Positions 1 to 6,521 of a stretch of DNA of 11,352 bases are shown here, in pieces. The notes beneath the pieces are model-generated. The model made no database searches. It saw only the letters and a program-made list of their open reading frames with translations, and was not told where the DNA came from. Source of the stretch: Bryobacteraceae bacterium (GTDB lineage: Bacteria; Acidobacteriota; Terriglobia; Bryobacterales; Bryobacteraceae); NCBI GenBank assembly GCA_014379815.1, contig JACMLA010000786.1, positions 1 through 11,352 of the forward strand, given 5' to 3'. Position numbers and translations under genes: made by a program. The stretch's first letter is position 1; every line of letters begins with the position of its first letter.

Positions 1-83
1 AAGATTCAGGGCGCCTGCTGCGTATGTACGAGGAAGGCCTGAACGGATACACCTACCTGGAAGACGCCGCAGAGGCAAGGTAG
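1..83 (+). CDS. speA: C-terminal end of probable biosynthetic arginine decarboxylase (partial)
   Basis: The reading frame beginning at base 3 is open from the window edge to TAG at 81-83 and gives 26 residues containing EEGLNGYTYLED. I recall the extreme C-terminus of biosynthetic (SpeA-type, PLP-dependent) arginine decarboxylases as a very similar stretch with a Gly-Tyr-Thr-Tyr-Leu core. That enzyme converts arginine to agmatine, the first step of polyamine synthesis by the agmatine route. Only the tail is present, with no catalytic or cofactor residues, so the call rests on one short motif and on a strong hairpin immediately downstream that fits the end of a gene. It could be the tail of another protein. 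The gene points toward the two - strand genes that follow. Confidence 0.5.
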   Translation, partial: DSGRLLRMYEEGLNGYTYLEDAAEAR

Positions 84-93
84 TCAGACACCG

Positions 94-132
94 CGGCAGG
101 CGTGAGCATGGGAACGAACCTCTCGCCTGCCG
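94..132. terminator. Hairpin between convergent genes, probable transcription terminator
   Basis: CGGCAGGCG at 94-102 is perfectly complementary to CGCCTGCCG at 124-132. After one T-T mismatch a further 3 bp (104-106 with 120-122) closes a 13-base loop. The hairpin starts 11 bases after the stop of the upstream + strand gene and lies 21 bases beyond the stop of the - strand small gene, so it could serve both. The following T-tract is poor on either strand (TTCATCTC on +), so this is not a classical strong intrinsic terminator. Confidence 0.55.
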
Positions 133-152
133 TTCATCTCACACAGCCAGGG

Positions 153-320
153 TCAGACCGGATCTGTGTCGCCGTTTGGAAGCAGAGGCTTCTTGTGTTT
201 TGGCTTCGCTGACGGGTCCTTAGGCTGAATAGGTCTGGATGCTTTTACGATGCCTACCCTCTCCCGGGCAATGGCGCGAACTTCCTTGCTTTGATCGAAC
301 GTTTTCTTTTTCGTCGCCAT
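153..320 (-). CDS. Small basic conserved-type hypothetical protein, 55 aa
   Basis: On the - strand an ATG at 320-318 opens a 55-codon frame ending in TGA at 155-153. The product starts MATKKKTFDQSKEV and continues with an IARERVG segment, a SRPIQPK segment and a KPKHKK segment near residue 40. It is very rich in Lys and Arg, with no membrane segment, signal peptide or cysteine. It reads like a real protein: the lysine-rich start is followed by a helix-like charged stretch and a proline/lysine tail, with no odd residues. I recall similar short ATKKK...ARERVG proteins from Acidobacteriota but cannot verify this. Function is unknown; a nucleic-acid or ribosome-associated role would only be a guess from charge. 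No strong Shine-Dalgarno sequence precedes the ATG. It lies 47 bases downstream of the beta-propeller gene on the same strand and could share its transcript. Confidence 0.6.
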   Translation of the reverse strand: MATKKKTFDQSKEVRAIARERVGIVKASRPIQPKDPSAKPKHKKPLLPNGDTDPV

Positions 321-367
321 ACCCGCGATGATACCCGCTTTGCAACGAGGAGTGCGAGACTTGCGCC

Positions 368-1534
368 TTAAACCGACGTGACGGCGGCGCTGACGGGCCT
401 TGAGCCAACTGGAATCATCGTGAATAGCGCAGCGGTCTTGCTGCGGCCTGGCCTCAAACCAGCGACACGAATCACCGCCATGTCCCCTGAGCTCTCATTC
501 AGCACCAGTGCATATTCACTATCCGGCGTAACCGCGACGTATCCCGGACCTGCACCAACGGCAGTAACCGCCATGACTCGCCTGCGAGTGATGTCCAGAA
601 TGCTCACGTCTCCGGCCTGAGGGCTAGTGACAAACAAGTGGCTGTAGGTAGCCGCCATGGCGCCGGGCCTGCTCGCCGCCAGCACGGTTTCGGCAACTTC
701 GGGGACGTAGTACGGAAATACCACCACAACCGCGTCCCGGCCCTCCCCAGTGATGAACAACTGCCCTCCATTGGGATGAAAACAGAAGTGATCCGGTCTG
801 ACAGCCAGAGGCAGTCGTACCACGATTCCGCCGCCAGGTGAGTCGACAACAGTCAGTTGTTGCCTCTCGCGGCTGGCGACAAGGACCGAGCGACCATCAC
901 TGCGGAAGCGTATCGATCCAAGCTCTCCGCCCAGCTCCGCCACTTTTCCGGAATGTCCTGTTTTTAAGTTGAGCAACACGACTGTACCGGCGCGACCATC
1001 GGCAACGGCTGCCTGGCCGATCCAGTCACCGTTGGAATAGTAGGCTCCCACGTCAAAGGCGGTAACAGAGCCAGTCAAGCGGATCGCAGAGGTTACCCGT
1101 AAGGGATCGAAAGCCACCCGGAGCAATCGCTTTCCTGGACCACTGAGAACCCAGATGCAGCCGCCACCGGGCTCGGTAAGCATTGTGGTCGCTTCCCCTC
1201 CCAGCCACAACTTCTTCGTGACCGAAAGTTTGGCCGCGTCGATTTCATATATCTTGCCCGAGGCAGGAGCGAGCGCGTAGATCAATGGTTTCGATGGGTG
1301 CGCGAGGATCTCGGTCGGCGAATCGCCCAGAGCGATATGTTTGGCAACCGCGAAAGCCGTCAGGTCGACGGCAGCAACGGCTTTTCCGTCCTGATTGGCA
1401 ACGAAAGCGTATCCGTTATAGCCGTCGCCACGTTGTCTGCGGCAGCCCGCGACAGCGCCGGCACTACCCGCGACAGCGCCGGCACTAAGAGATATATGAG
1501 CAAACTCGCGACGGGAGATCACTGGAGCTACCAA
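368..1534 (-). CDS. Tat-exported YVTN-type beta-propeller lipoprotein
   Basis: The protein has 388 residues and starts at TTG (1534-1532); GTG at 1522-1520 is an equally plausible start and leaves a shorter n-region. The N-terminus carries a twin-arginine motif (SRREF, Arg8-Arg9), a small-residue h-region and a lipobox VAGC with Cys31, so it is predicted to fold in the cytoplasm, leave by Tat and be lipid-anchored. The rest is a chain of about seven blade repeats of the YVTN/cytochrome-d1-like kind, for example YAFVANQDGKAVAAVDL near residue 42, HLFVTSPQAGDVSILD near residue 308 and YALVLNESSGDMAVI near residue 345, many followed by a turn such as GDSP or GAGP. No haem-binding CxxCH or obvious catalytic residue is visible. 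The family includes surface and periplasmic binding proteins, so the ligand is unknown. It is transcribed divergently from the mre operon. A perfect 21-base duplication lies in its signal peptide. Confidence 0.72.
   Translation of the reverse strand: MVAPVISRREFAHISLSAGAVAGSAGAVAGCRRQRGDGYNGYAFVANQDGKAVAAVDLTAFAVAKHIALGDSPTEILAHPSKPLIYALAPASGKIYEIDAAKLSVTKKLWLGGEATTMLTEPGGGCIWVLSGPGKRLLRVAFDPLRVTSAIRLTGSVTAFDVGAYYSNGDWIGQAAVADGRAGTVVLLNLKTGHSGKVAELGGELGSIRFRSDGRSVLVASRERQQLTVVDSPGGGIVVRLPLAVRPDHFCFHPNGGQLFITGEGRDAVVVVFPYYVPEVAETVLAASRPGAMAATYSHLFVTSPQAGDVSILDITRRRVMAVTAVGAGPGYVAVTPDSEYALVLNESSGDMAVIRVAGLRPGRSKTAALFTMIPVGSRPVSAAVTSV
1446..1487. repeat. Perfect 21-base tandem duplication in signal peptide
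   Basis: Bases 1446-1466 and 1467-1487 are identical, head-to-tail and in frame. On the - strand they encode two copies of a seven-residue Ala/Gly/Val/Ser unit, seen as AGAVAG repeated around Ser24, forming most of the hydrophobic core before the lipobox cysteine. Removing one copy would leave a very short h-region. The sequence identity suggests a recent slippage or duplication event. Confidence 0.9.
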
Positions 1535-1708
1535 CTCAGTATAGTTGTCAATACGACTCCCGCTGGAAAAGCGGTCGGTTCACAACACTCGCAAATGCCA
1601 GTAAAACCAAGAGTTTTGGTGGACCGTCCCCACGCGCTGTGCTAACCTGGGTGGTATTGGAGACAGTCACGGCAGCTCTGCCGGAACACACTCCTGGTAC
1701 CCCACCCG
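1535..1708. promoter_or_regulatory. Divergent intergenic region between propeller gene and mreB
   Basis: This 174-base spacer must hold the promoter of the mre operon and probably that of the - strand lipoprotein gene. On the - strand a TATACT hexamer (1543-1538) resembles a -10 box but has no good -35 at 16-18 bases. If used, the transcript would begin at or just before the TTG/GTG start codons, giving an almost leaderless mRNA. A TTGACA (1551-1546) lies too close to pair with it. On the + strand TTGGTG (1616-1621) and GCTAAC (1641-1646) are a weak pair with a 19-base spacer. No strong Shine-Dalgarno sequence precedes the mreB ATG. A small hairpin (ACCAA 1606-1610 with TTGGT 1616-1620) is also present. 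Confidence 0.35.
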
Positions 1709-2734
1709 ATGAACCTACGTTCGCTCTTCAGCCTGTTTTCTTCTGACCTTGCGATCGACCTTGGTACCGCAAACACCCTCGTTTTTGCGAGGGGTAAAGG
1801 CATCGTGGTTAACGAACCTTCGATTGTCGCTATCAACAAGAATACCGGTGAAATCGAGGCTGTTGGAAAAGAAGCCAAAGAGATGCTGGGGCGGACCCCC
1901 GGCAATATCGTCGCGATCCGGCCCATGAAAGACGGCGTGATCGCCGACTTTAAAGTCACCGAACGAATGCTCGGCTACTTCATCCAGAAGGCACATGGCC
2001 GCAAGATGCTGGTCCACCCCCGGATTGTGATCGGTGTGCCGAGCGAGATCACGCAGGTAGAAAAGCGCGCGGTGATTGACTCGGCGTACCGGGCGAAAGC
2101 CAGCGAGGTCCATCTGGTGGAGCAGGCGATGGTAGCAGCCATCGGTGCCGGACTCCCCATCACGGAGCCGTCGGGAAATATGGTGGTGGACATCGGTGGA
2201 GGTACGACCGACGTAGCCGTCGTTTCGCTTTCCGGTATCGTTTACTCGAGGTCGGTCCGGGTGGCGGGAAACGAGATGGACGATGCCATCATGCAGTATC
2301 TGAAGCGGAAGTACAATCTCCTGATTGGCGAACGGACAGCGGAACAGATCAAGATCACCATCGGATCTGCCTACCCTCTGGACCGACCCATGACGATGGA
2401 GATCAAAGGCCGGAATCTGATTGAGGGCGTCCCTAAGACTGTCACCATCGACGACACGGAAATCCGGGAAGCGCTTTCCGAGTGCATCGCCACAATCATG
2501 AACGCGATCCGCGTTGCTCTCGAACGTACCCCCCCCGAGCTCAGTGCGGACATCAGCGACAAAGGAATCGTTCTCACCGGTGGTGGAGCACTGATCAAGA
2601 ATCTGGACCGCCGCATCCGGGAAGAGACCGGCCTTCCGGTTTCGATCGCTGAAGATCCCCTGGCGTCAGTTTGTCTCGGCACAGGAAAGATGCTTACTGA
2701 TTTCAAGCTGCTTCGCCGCATCGCTATCGAATAG
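1709..2734 (+). CDS. mreB: Rod shape-determining protein MreB, actin-like ATPase
   Basis: The 341-residue product is full length for MreB. It shows the actin/Hsp70 ATPase signatures in order: phosphate-1 DLGTANT (17-23), the PSEIT strand (111-115), the VEQAMVAAIGAG segment with the likely catalytic glutamate near 138, phosphate-2 DIGGGTTD (161-168), and the adenosine motif TGGGALIKNLD (290-300). The N-terminus MNLRSLFSLFSSDLAIDL carries the amphipathic/hydrophobic leader typical of membrane-binding MreB, which supports ATG 1709. MreB forms antiparallel double filaments under the inner membrane that orient side-wall synthesis. It is the first gene of the elongasome operon; mreC begins 47 bases downstream. 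No key residue is missing. Confidence 0.97.
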   Translation: MNLRSLFSLFSSDLAIDLGTANTLVFARGKGIVVNEPSIVAINKNTGEIEAVGKEAKEMLGRTPGNIVAIRPMKDGVIADFKVTERMLGYFIQKAHGRKMLVHPRIVIGVPSEITQVEKRAVIDSAYRAKASEVHLVEQAMVAAIGAGLPITEPSGNMVVDIGGGTTDVAVVSLSGIVYSRSVRVAGNEMDDAIMQYLKRKYNLLIGERTAEQIKITIGSAYPLDRPMTMEIKGRNLIEGVPKTVTIDDTEIREALSECIATIMNAIRVALERTPPELSADISDKGIVLTGGGALIKNLDRRIREETGLPVSIAEDPLASVCLGTGKMLTDFKLLRRIAIE

Positions 2735-2743
2735 CAGGCATCG

Positions 2744-2759
2744 CCGGAATTTATTCCGG
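2744..2759 (+). other. Short hairpin in the mreB-mreC spacer
   Basis: CCGGAA (2744-2749) pairs with TTCCGG (2754-2759) around a TTTA loop, ten bases after the mreB stop codon. No T-tract follows, so it is unlikely to end transcription. Possible roles are stabilising the mreB 3' end or setting the MreB/MreC ratio by processing. Such a short palindrome may also occur by chance. Confidence 0.35.
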
Positions 2760-2781
2760 GCTATCGGGAAAACAGAGTCTA

Positions 2782-3984
2782 ATGGAAGCCTTGCTCAACC
2801 GCTACCGGAATCTCACCATTCTGCTGCTTGTGATTCTGGCGCAACTTGTTTTGCTGGCCTACCAGGTCAAAAGCAATCAGGACGTCCGGCTGATTCGCGT
2901 CTGGGCAGTCACTGCCGTTACTCCAATGGCTCGAGTTTTAGAGTTCCTGCGCGAACACACCATCGGTGTGGCGGAGAACTACTTCGTACTGGTCAACGTT
3001 CGAGCGGAAAACGAACGCGTCAAGGCGGAAAACGGCCGACTCAAGATTGAAAATCAGTTCCTGAAAACAGAACTGCAAACTGCTGACCGTGCGCAAGCCC
3101 TCGCCAGCTTTCAGCAGCGCACTCCTTCCCGTACATTGCCCGCGCGAATCATCGGGACAGGAACGGGAGCGGATTCCCGGGTTGTCTTTATAGACCGCGG
3201 TTCCGGCAGCGGAATCCTGCGTGGAATGGCCGTGATCACGCCCGAGGGAATTGTCGGCAAGGTTCTCGCTTCCTACCCAACAGCGTCTCAGGTTTTGCTG
3301 ATCACCGATCCAACATTCGCGGCGGGTGTGATCTCGGACAAAAATCGTATACACGGCACCGTGAAAGGGATCGGACAAAGCAAGGTGATGGTAGATCACG
3401 TGCAAAACGAAGAGAAGGTTGAGGTCGGCGAAACCTTCTATACTTCCGGTGATGACCGGATCTTTCCAAAAGGCATGCCAGTAGGCCGCGTGACCGTGGT
3501 CCGCGAAGGTCGGGCAGCATTTAAAGATATCTTCCTGGTGCCTGCCGGATTCGGGCAGGGTCTTGAAGAGGTTCTGGTTGTCATCGAAGGCGTCAATGGC
3601 ACCATTCCAGACCCGCAGGCAGAGAAGAATTCCGCGAATCCGGAAGTCTATTTGCAGCCGCAAGCTCCGGTCACAACGTCTGCCCCAGGCACTGGCGCAC
3701 CAGTCGCGGAATCGACCGGAACTACCGCGAGTTCCACCGCAAATCTGACTACCGATGCGGACCGCGTCAGAGAAAAGTATAAACAGATCGGTGAGCAGCA
3801 GGGCATCAAGTTCGGCGAAGGCAACAAGATTGCCGACTTTAATGCGCCTCTGGTAAGAAGCGAGACCTCACCTCCGAAACCAGTTCCCGCGAAACCCGCT
3901 CCTGCGAAGCCCTCTGCAGCCAAACCGTCTGCGGCACAGCCAGCGCCGGTAAAGCCCCAAGGGCAAACCTCCCCGGTACCATGA
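2782..3984 (+). CDS. mreC: Rod shape-determining protein MreC with long Pro/Lys/Ala tail
   Basis: This is a bitopic inner-membrane protein of 400 residues, longer than the usual 280-370. A short cytoplasmic stretch precedes one transmembrane helix (about 11-28). A periplasmic coiled coil (about 68-104, including RAENERVKAENGRLKIE) drives dimerisation, and the paired beta-barrel MreC core spans about 118-270, with segments such as VVFIDRGSGSGILRGM and VLLITDPTFAAGVI. MreC binds PBP2 and shifts it to its active state. Residues 271-400 are an extra low-complexity tail: first Thr/Ser/Ala-rich, then a charged patch near 327-352, then KP-A-P repeats (365-393). The start is ATG 2782, preceded by a weak purine-rich stretch. 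The stop overlaps the mreD start by four bases (ATGA), indicating translational coupling. Confidence 0.95.
   Translation: MEALLNRYRNLTILLLVILAQLVLLAYQVKSNQDVRLIRVWAVTAVTPMARVLEFLREHTIGVAENYFVLVNVRAENERVKAENGRLKIENQFLKTELQTADRAQALASFQQRTPSRTLPARIIGTGTGADSRVVFIDRGSGSGILRGMAVITPEGIVGKVLASYPTASQVLLITDPTFAAGVISDKNRIHGTVKGIGQSKVMVDHVQNEEKVEVGETFYTSGDDRIFPKGMPVGRVTVVREGRAAFKDIFLVPAGFGQGLEEVLVVIEGVNGTIPDPQAEKNSANPEVYLQPQAPVTTSAPGTGAPVAESTGTTASSTANLTTDADRVREKYKQIGEQQGIKFGEGNKIADFNAPLVRSETSPPKPVPAKPAPAKPSAAKPSAAQPAPVKPQGQTSPVP
3874..3960 (+). repeat. Lys-Pro-Ala repeat tract at the MreC C-terminus
   Basis: The codons for residues 365-393 of MreC form an irregular run of Lys-Pro followed by small residues (PKPVPAKPAPAKPSAAKP and onward), with matching imperfect DNA repeats of GCGAAGCC and GCCAAACC type. 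Such Pro/Ala/Lys stretches are extended and basic, as in the periplasmic linkers of TonB-like proteins. A tether into the cell wall is an inference. Confidence 0.8.
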
Positions 3985-4439
3985 GCGACTTCACGTCGGA
4001 ACACCTGATGTCCGACGCGACAATTCGCCGGACTCGGGAGCGGAAACGCCTGCGCCCTCTGGCGCTGATCGTGGTACCGCTGGTCGCCATCCTGTTTCAG
4101 GTCTATGTACCTCGTTTTTTCCAGTATCTGGGATATCTGGAACTCCCGCTTCTTGTGACTGTCTACTATGCGCTGATGAACCGCAACCCGATTCCAGCGT
4201 TGTTGTTCGGCTGCGCCGTAGGACTGGGGCAGGATTCGCTTTCGCATCAGCCTCTCGGCATGTTTGGCATCGTGAAAACGCTGGTTGGATATTTCGCAGC
4301 AAGCGTCAGTATGCGATTCGACGTCGATAACCCGGTCCTGCAGTTCATACTGGGGTTCTTCTTCTTTTTCTTCCACCAGTTTTTCTACTGGCTGCTGTCC
4401 CGCGCACTTCTCGGCTTGCAGATACAGTTCGACCTGTAG
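3981..4439 (+). CDS. mreD: Rod shape-determining protein MreD
   Basis: This is a 152-residue polytopic membrane protein of normal MreD size. A basic cytoplasmic N-terminus (RRTRERKRLR, 16-25) is followed by about five hydrophobic segments, near 26-43, 52-66, 71-84, 93-110 and 118-147. The family signature around GLGQDSLSHQPLGMFGIVKTL is present, with the conserved Asp85. MreD forms a complex with MreC and modulates its activation of PBP2. The ATG at 3981 overlaps the mreC stop, which favours this start by coupling; Met10 (4008) is an alternative. Neither has a clear Shine-Dalgarno sequence. Residues 126-131 are six consecutive phenylalanines, encoded by a TTC/TTT-rich run near 4356-4373. An 84-base spacer follows. 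Confidence 0.92.
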   Translation: MSDFTSEHLMSDATIRRTRERKRLRPLALIVVPLVAILFQVYVPRFFQYLGYLELPLLVTVYYALMNRNPIPALLFGCAVGLGQDSLSHQPLGMFGIVKTLVGYFAASVSMRFDVDNPVLQFILGFFFFFFHQFFYWLLSRALLGLQIQFDL

Positions 4440-4507
4440 CAAACATTAATTTTCGCCTTGTTGAATGCAATCGCGGCCGTCCCTTTGTTCGTCTTACTTG
4501 ATAAGCT

Positions 4508-4514
4508 AAGGGAG
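4508..4514 (+). promoter_or_regulatory. Ribosome binding site fixing the TTG start of mrdA
   Basis: AAGGGAG at 4508-4514 lies nine bases before TTG 4524. It is among the best Shine-Dalgarno matches in the operon and supports the unusual TTG initiation codon, since no ATG or GTG in frame nearby keeps the cytoplasmic N-terminus. Confidence 0.65.
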
Positions 4515-4523
4515 TAGCTCTCC

Positions 4524-6521
4524 TTGATTTACCACGTCCCAACTGAAGCGGAAACCGAGAAAGAACGGGTAGAACAGCGCCGGTTCCGCCGGGACGACGT
4601 GTCTCAGGCTTCGGGAAAGATTGCGTTTTTTCAGTACATTTCCGTCGGATTATTCCTGTTCCTGATTTCCGGGTTCTGGCGGCTCCAGATCGAAAGCCCG
4701 GAAGTTTATAGCGAACAGGCAGACCGTAACCGCATCAAGTCCATCCCGATTCTCGCCGCACGTGGCAAGATTCTGGATCGCGACGGTCGCGTCATTGTCG
4801 ACAATCACTCGTCGTTCAGCCTGATCCTGTCTCGGGACAACCTGAAACAGGAGCACCTGCGGCCCATTGCTGAGGGGCTGAATATGGACTATGAGGATCT
4901 GGTGGCACGCGTTCACCGCTTCCGCAAACGTCCAACATACGAAGCGATCGTTATCAAAGAAGAGCTGACCCCGGCTGAGATGGCATTCGTCGAATCGCAT
5001 CAGGATCCCGGTACGTTTCCGGAACTGGAGCTGATTCATGCACAGCGCAGGCTGTACCCGAAAGATGGACTCGGCGCACACATGATCGGCTACGTCGGCG
5101 AGGTCAGCGAAGCGGAGCTGAACACGGCGGAATTCATCGACTACGAGCCCGGCGATGTTGTAGGAAAGCAGGGTCTGGAGCGCGAGTATAACAAGCAACT
5201 GATGGGCGTGGACGGCCAGCGGCAAGTCGTGGTGGACAAGCTGGGCATGCCTCGCAAAGTCATTGGCGACAAGCCTGCTGTCCCCGGGAAAAATCTGCAA
5301 CTCTCCATCGACCTGGATCTGCAGGCGGTGGCCGAACTGGCGCTGCAGGATCGTCGCGGCGCGGTGGTCGCACTCGATCCCCGCTCGGGTGAAGTCCTGG
5401 CAATGGTGAGTCGGCCGGCGTATGATCCGAATCGCTTTGCGGGGCGTATCCGGAGCAAGGACTGGAAAGAGATTCTCGACAATCCCGATAAGCCTTTGTT
5501 GAACCGCGCGACGCAGTCCCGGTTAGCCCCGGGATCCACATTCAAGCCAATCATGGCCCTCGCTGGGCTGGAGAGTGGAGCTCTGACGGAGGACTTTAAA
5601 GTTCACTGTGCCGGTGGAGCAAGCTTCTACGGGCGACCCTTCAAGTGTCATAAGCGAGGCGGCCATGGCACGGTAGCTCTGAATCGTGCAATCGCTGGCT
5701 CGTGTGACGTCTTCTTCTACACACTCGGCAATAAGATGGGCATAGACACCATCGCAAAGTACGCCGAAATGTCAGGATTTGGAAGCAAGAGCGGAGTCGA
5801 CCTGCCTCATGAATCCGAGGGCCTGGTACCTTCCACGCGCTGGAAGATGCGGACCTTTCGTCAGAAATGGTACGCAGGCGAAACTATCTCGGTGGCAATT
5901 GGTCAGGGTGCGCTGGAAGTATCTCCGATCCAGCTGGCGCGGTCCATTGGCGGCATTGTGACCGGGGGCGTGTGGCAGGTTCCCCACATTGCCATGGAAG
6001 CGGCTGGGCGGAGCGAAGCTCATCGGGAAAACATCGGGGCGGACACCGTGATGCAGATCATCAACGGGATGTACTCGGTAGTGAACGAGGGCGGCACGGC
6101 TCCGATGGCGAGGCTTCCAGGCATTTCCCTTAGCGGCAAAACAGGCACGGCTCAACTAGCTTCCAACGACGTTCTGAAAGGGACCGCGCTCGGCAGAACG
6201 ATGAAGGATAACGGCTGGTTTGTCGGGTTTGCACCTCGTGAGAATCCGGAGATCGTCGTCGTTGCACTGATTGAAGCCGGTCTGCATGGTACAACGGCCG
6301 CTATACCGGTGCGTGATGTAGTAAAGGCCTATTTCGATAAGAAAGCGCGTGCGGTTCCCAGAGAGCGGCTGGCGAAGCTTCCGTCGCTCGACCCGCGTGC
6401 AGCCGCCGTTGAACTGCTAGACCAGATTACTCCTCACAGCCCCACGAAGCCAGCTTTCCGGCAAAGCGCTCTCATCGCCAGACTCGGCGAACGCAGGATG
6501 GAGGCTGTCTCGTGGCCGTAG
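4524..6521 (+). CDS. mrdA: Penicillin-binding protein 2, elongasome peptidoglycan transpeptidase
   Basis: This class B PBP of 665 residues has a charged cytoplasmic N-terminus, one membrane anchor (about 34-51), a pedestal/dimerisation domain (about 60-240, with ARGKILDRDGRVI at 79-91) and a transpeptidase domain (about 260-610). The catalytic motifs are all present: SxxK at Ser338-Thr-Phe-Lys341, SxN-type SCD (393-395) and KTGT (539-542). The enzyme forms 4-3 cross-links in side-wall peptidoglycan with RodA, under MreC/MreD control, and is a beta-lactam target. Cys362, Cys375, His381 and Cys394 are spaced like the zinc site reported in gammaproteobacterial PBP2 (Asp, Asp, His, Cys), so a metal site is likely here too. 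Translation starts at TTG behind AAGGGAG. The C-terminus after about 610 is a hydrophilic extension. The gene overlaps rodA by ten bases. Confidence 0.96.
   Translation: MIYHVPTEAETEKERVEQRRFRRDDVSQASGKIAFFQYISVGLFLFLISGFWRLQIESPEVYSEQADRNRIKSIPILAARGKILDRDGRVIVDNHSSFSLILSRDNLKQEHLRPIAEGLNMDYEDLVARVHRFRKRPTYEAIVIKEELTPAEMAFVESHQDPGTFPELELIHAQRRLYPKDGLGAHMIGYVGEVSEAELNTAEFIDYEPGDVVGKQGLEREYNKQLMGVDGQRQVVVDKLGMPRKVIGDKPAVPGKNLQLSIDLDLQAVAELALQDRRGAVVALDPRSGEVLAMVSRPAYDPNRFAGRIRSKDWKEILDNPDKPLLNRATQSRLAPGSTFKPIMALAGLESGALTEDFKVHCAGGASFYGRPFKCHKRGGHGTVALNRAIAGSCDVFFYTLGNKMGIDTIAKYAEMSGFGSKSGVDLPHESEGLVPSTRWKMRTFRQKWYAGETISVAIGQGALEVSPIQLARSIGGIVTGGVWQVPHIAMEAAGRSEAHRENIGADTVMQIINGMYSVVNEGGTAPMARLPGISLSGKTGTAQLASNDVLKGTALGRTMKDNGWFVGFAPRENPEIVVVALIEAGLHGTTAAIPVRDVVKAYFDKKARAVPRERLAKLPSLDPRAAAVELLDQITPHSPTKPAFRQSALIARLGERRMEAVSWP
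6500..6504 (+). promoter_or_regulatory. Shine-Dalgarno site of rodA inside the mrdA 3' end
   Basis: GGAGG (6500-6504) stands seven bases before the GTG at 6512. It lies within the last codons of mrdA, so rodA is set up for reinitiation or coupling and does not need its own leader. This decides the GTG start. Confidence 0.7.

Noticed and set aside
220..408. 62-residue - strand frame
   Set aside because: It overlaps the end of the propeller gene and the 55-residue gene in another frame; the latter has far more protein-like composition.
2938..3663. 241-residue - strand frame inside mreC
   Set aside because: It is antisense to the conserved MreC core; composition (many His, Asp, Cys, Arg) is that of a shadow frame.
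3648..4442. 264-residue - strand frame over mreC/mreD
   Set aside because: It is antisense to two well-supported genes; no family features.
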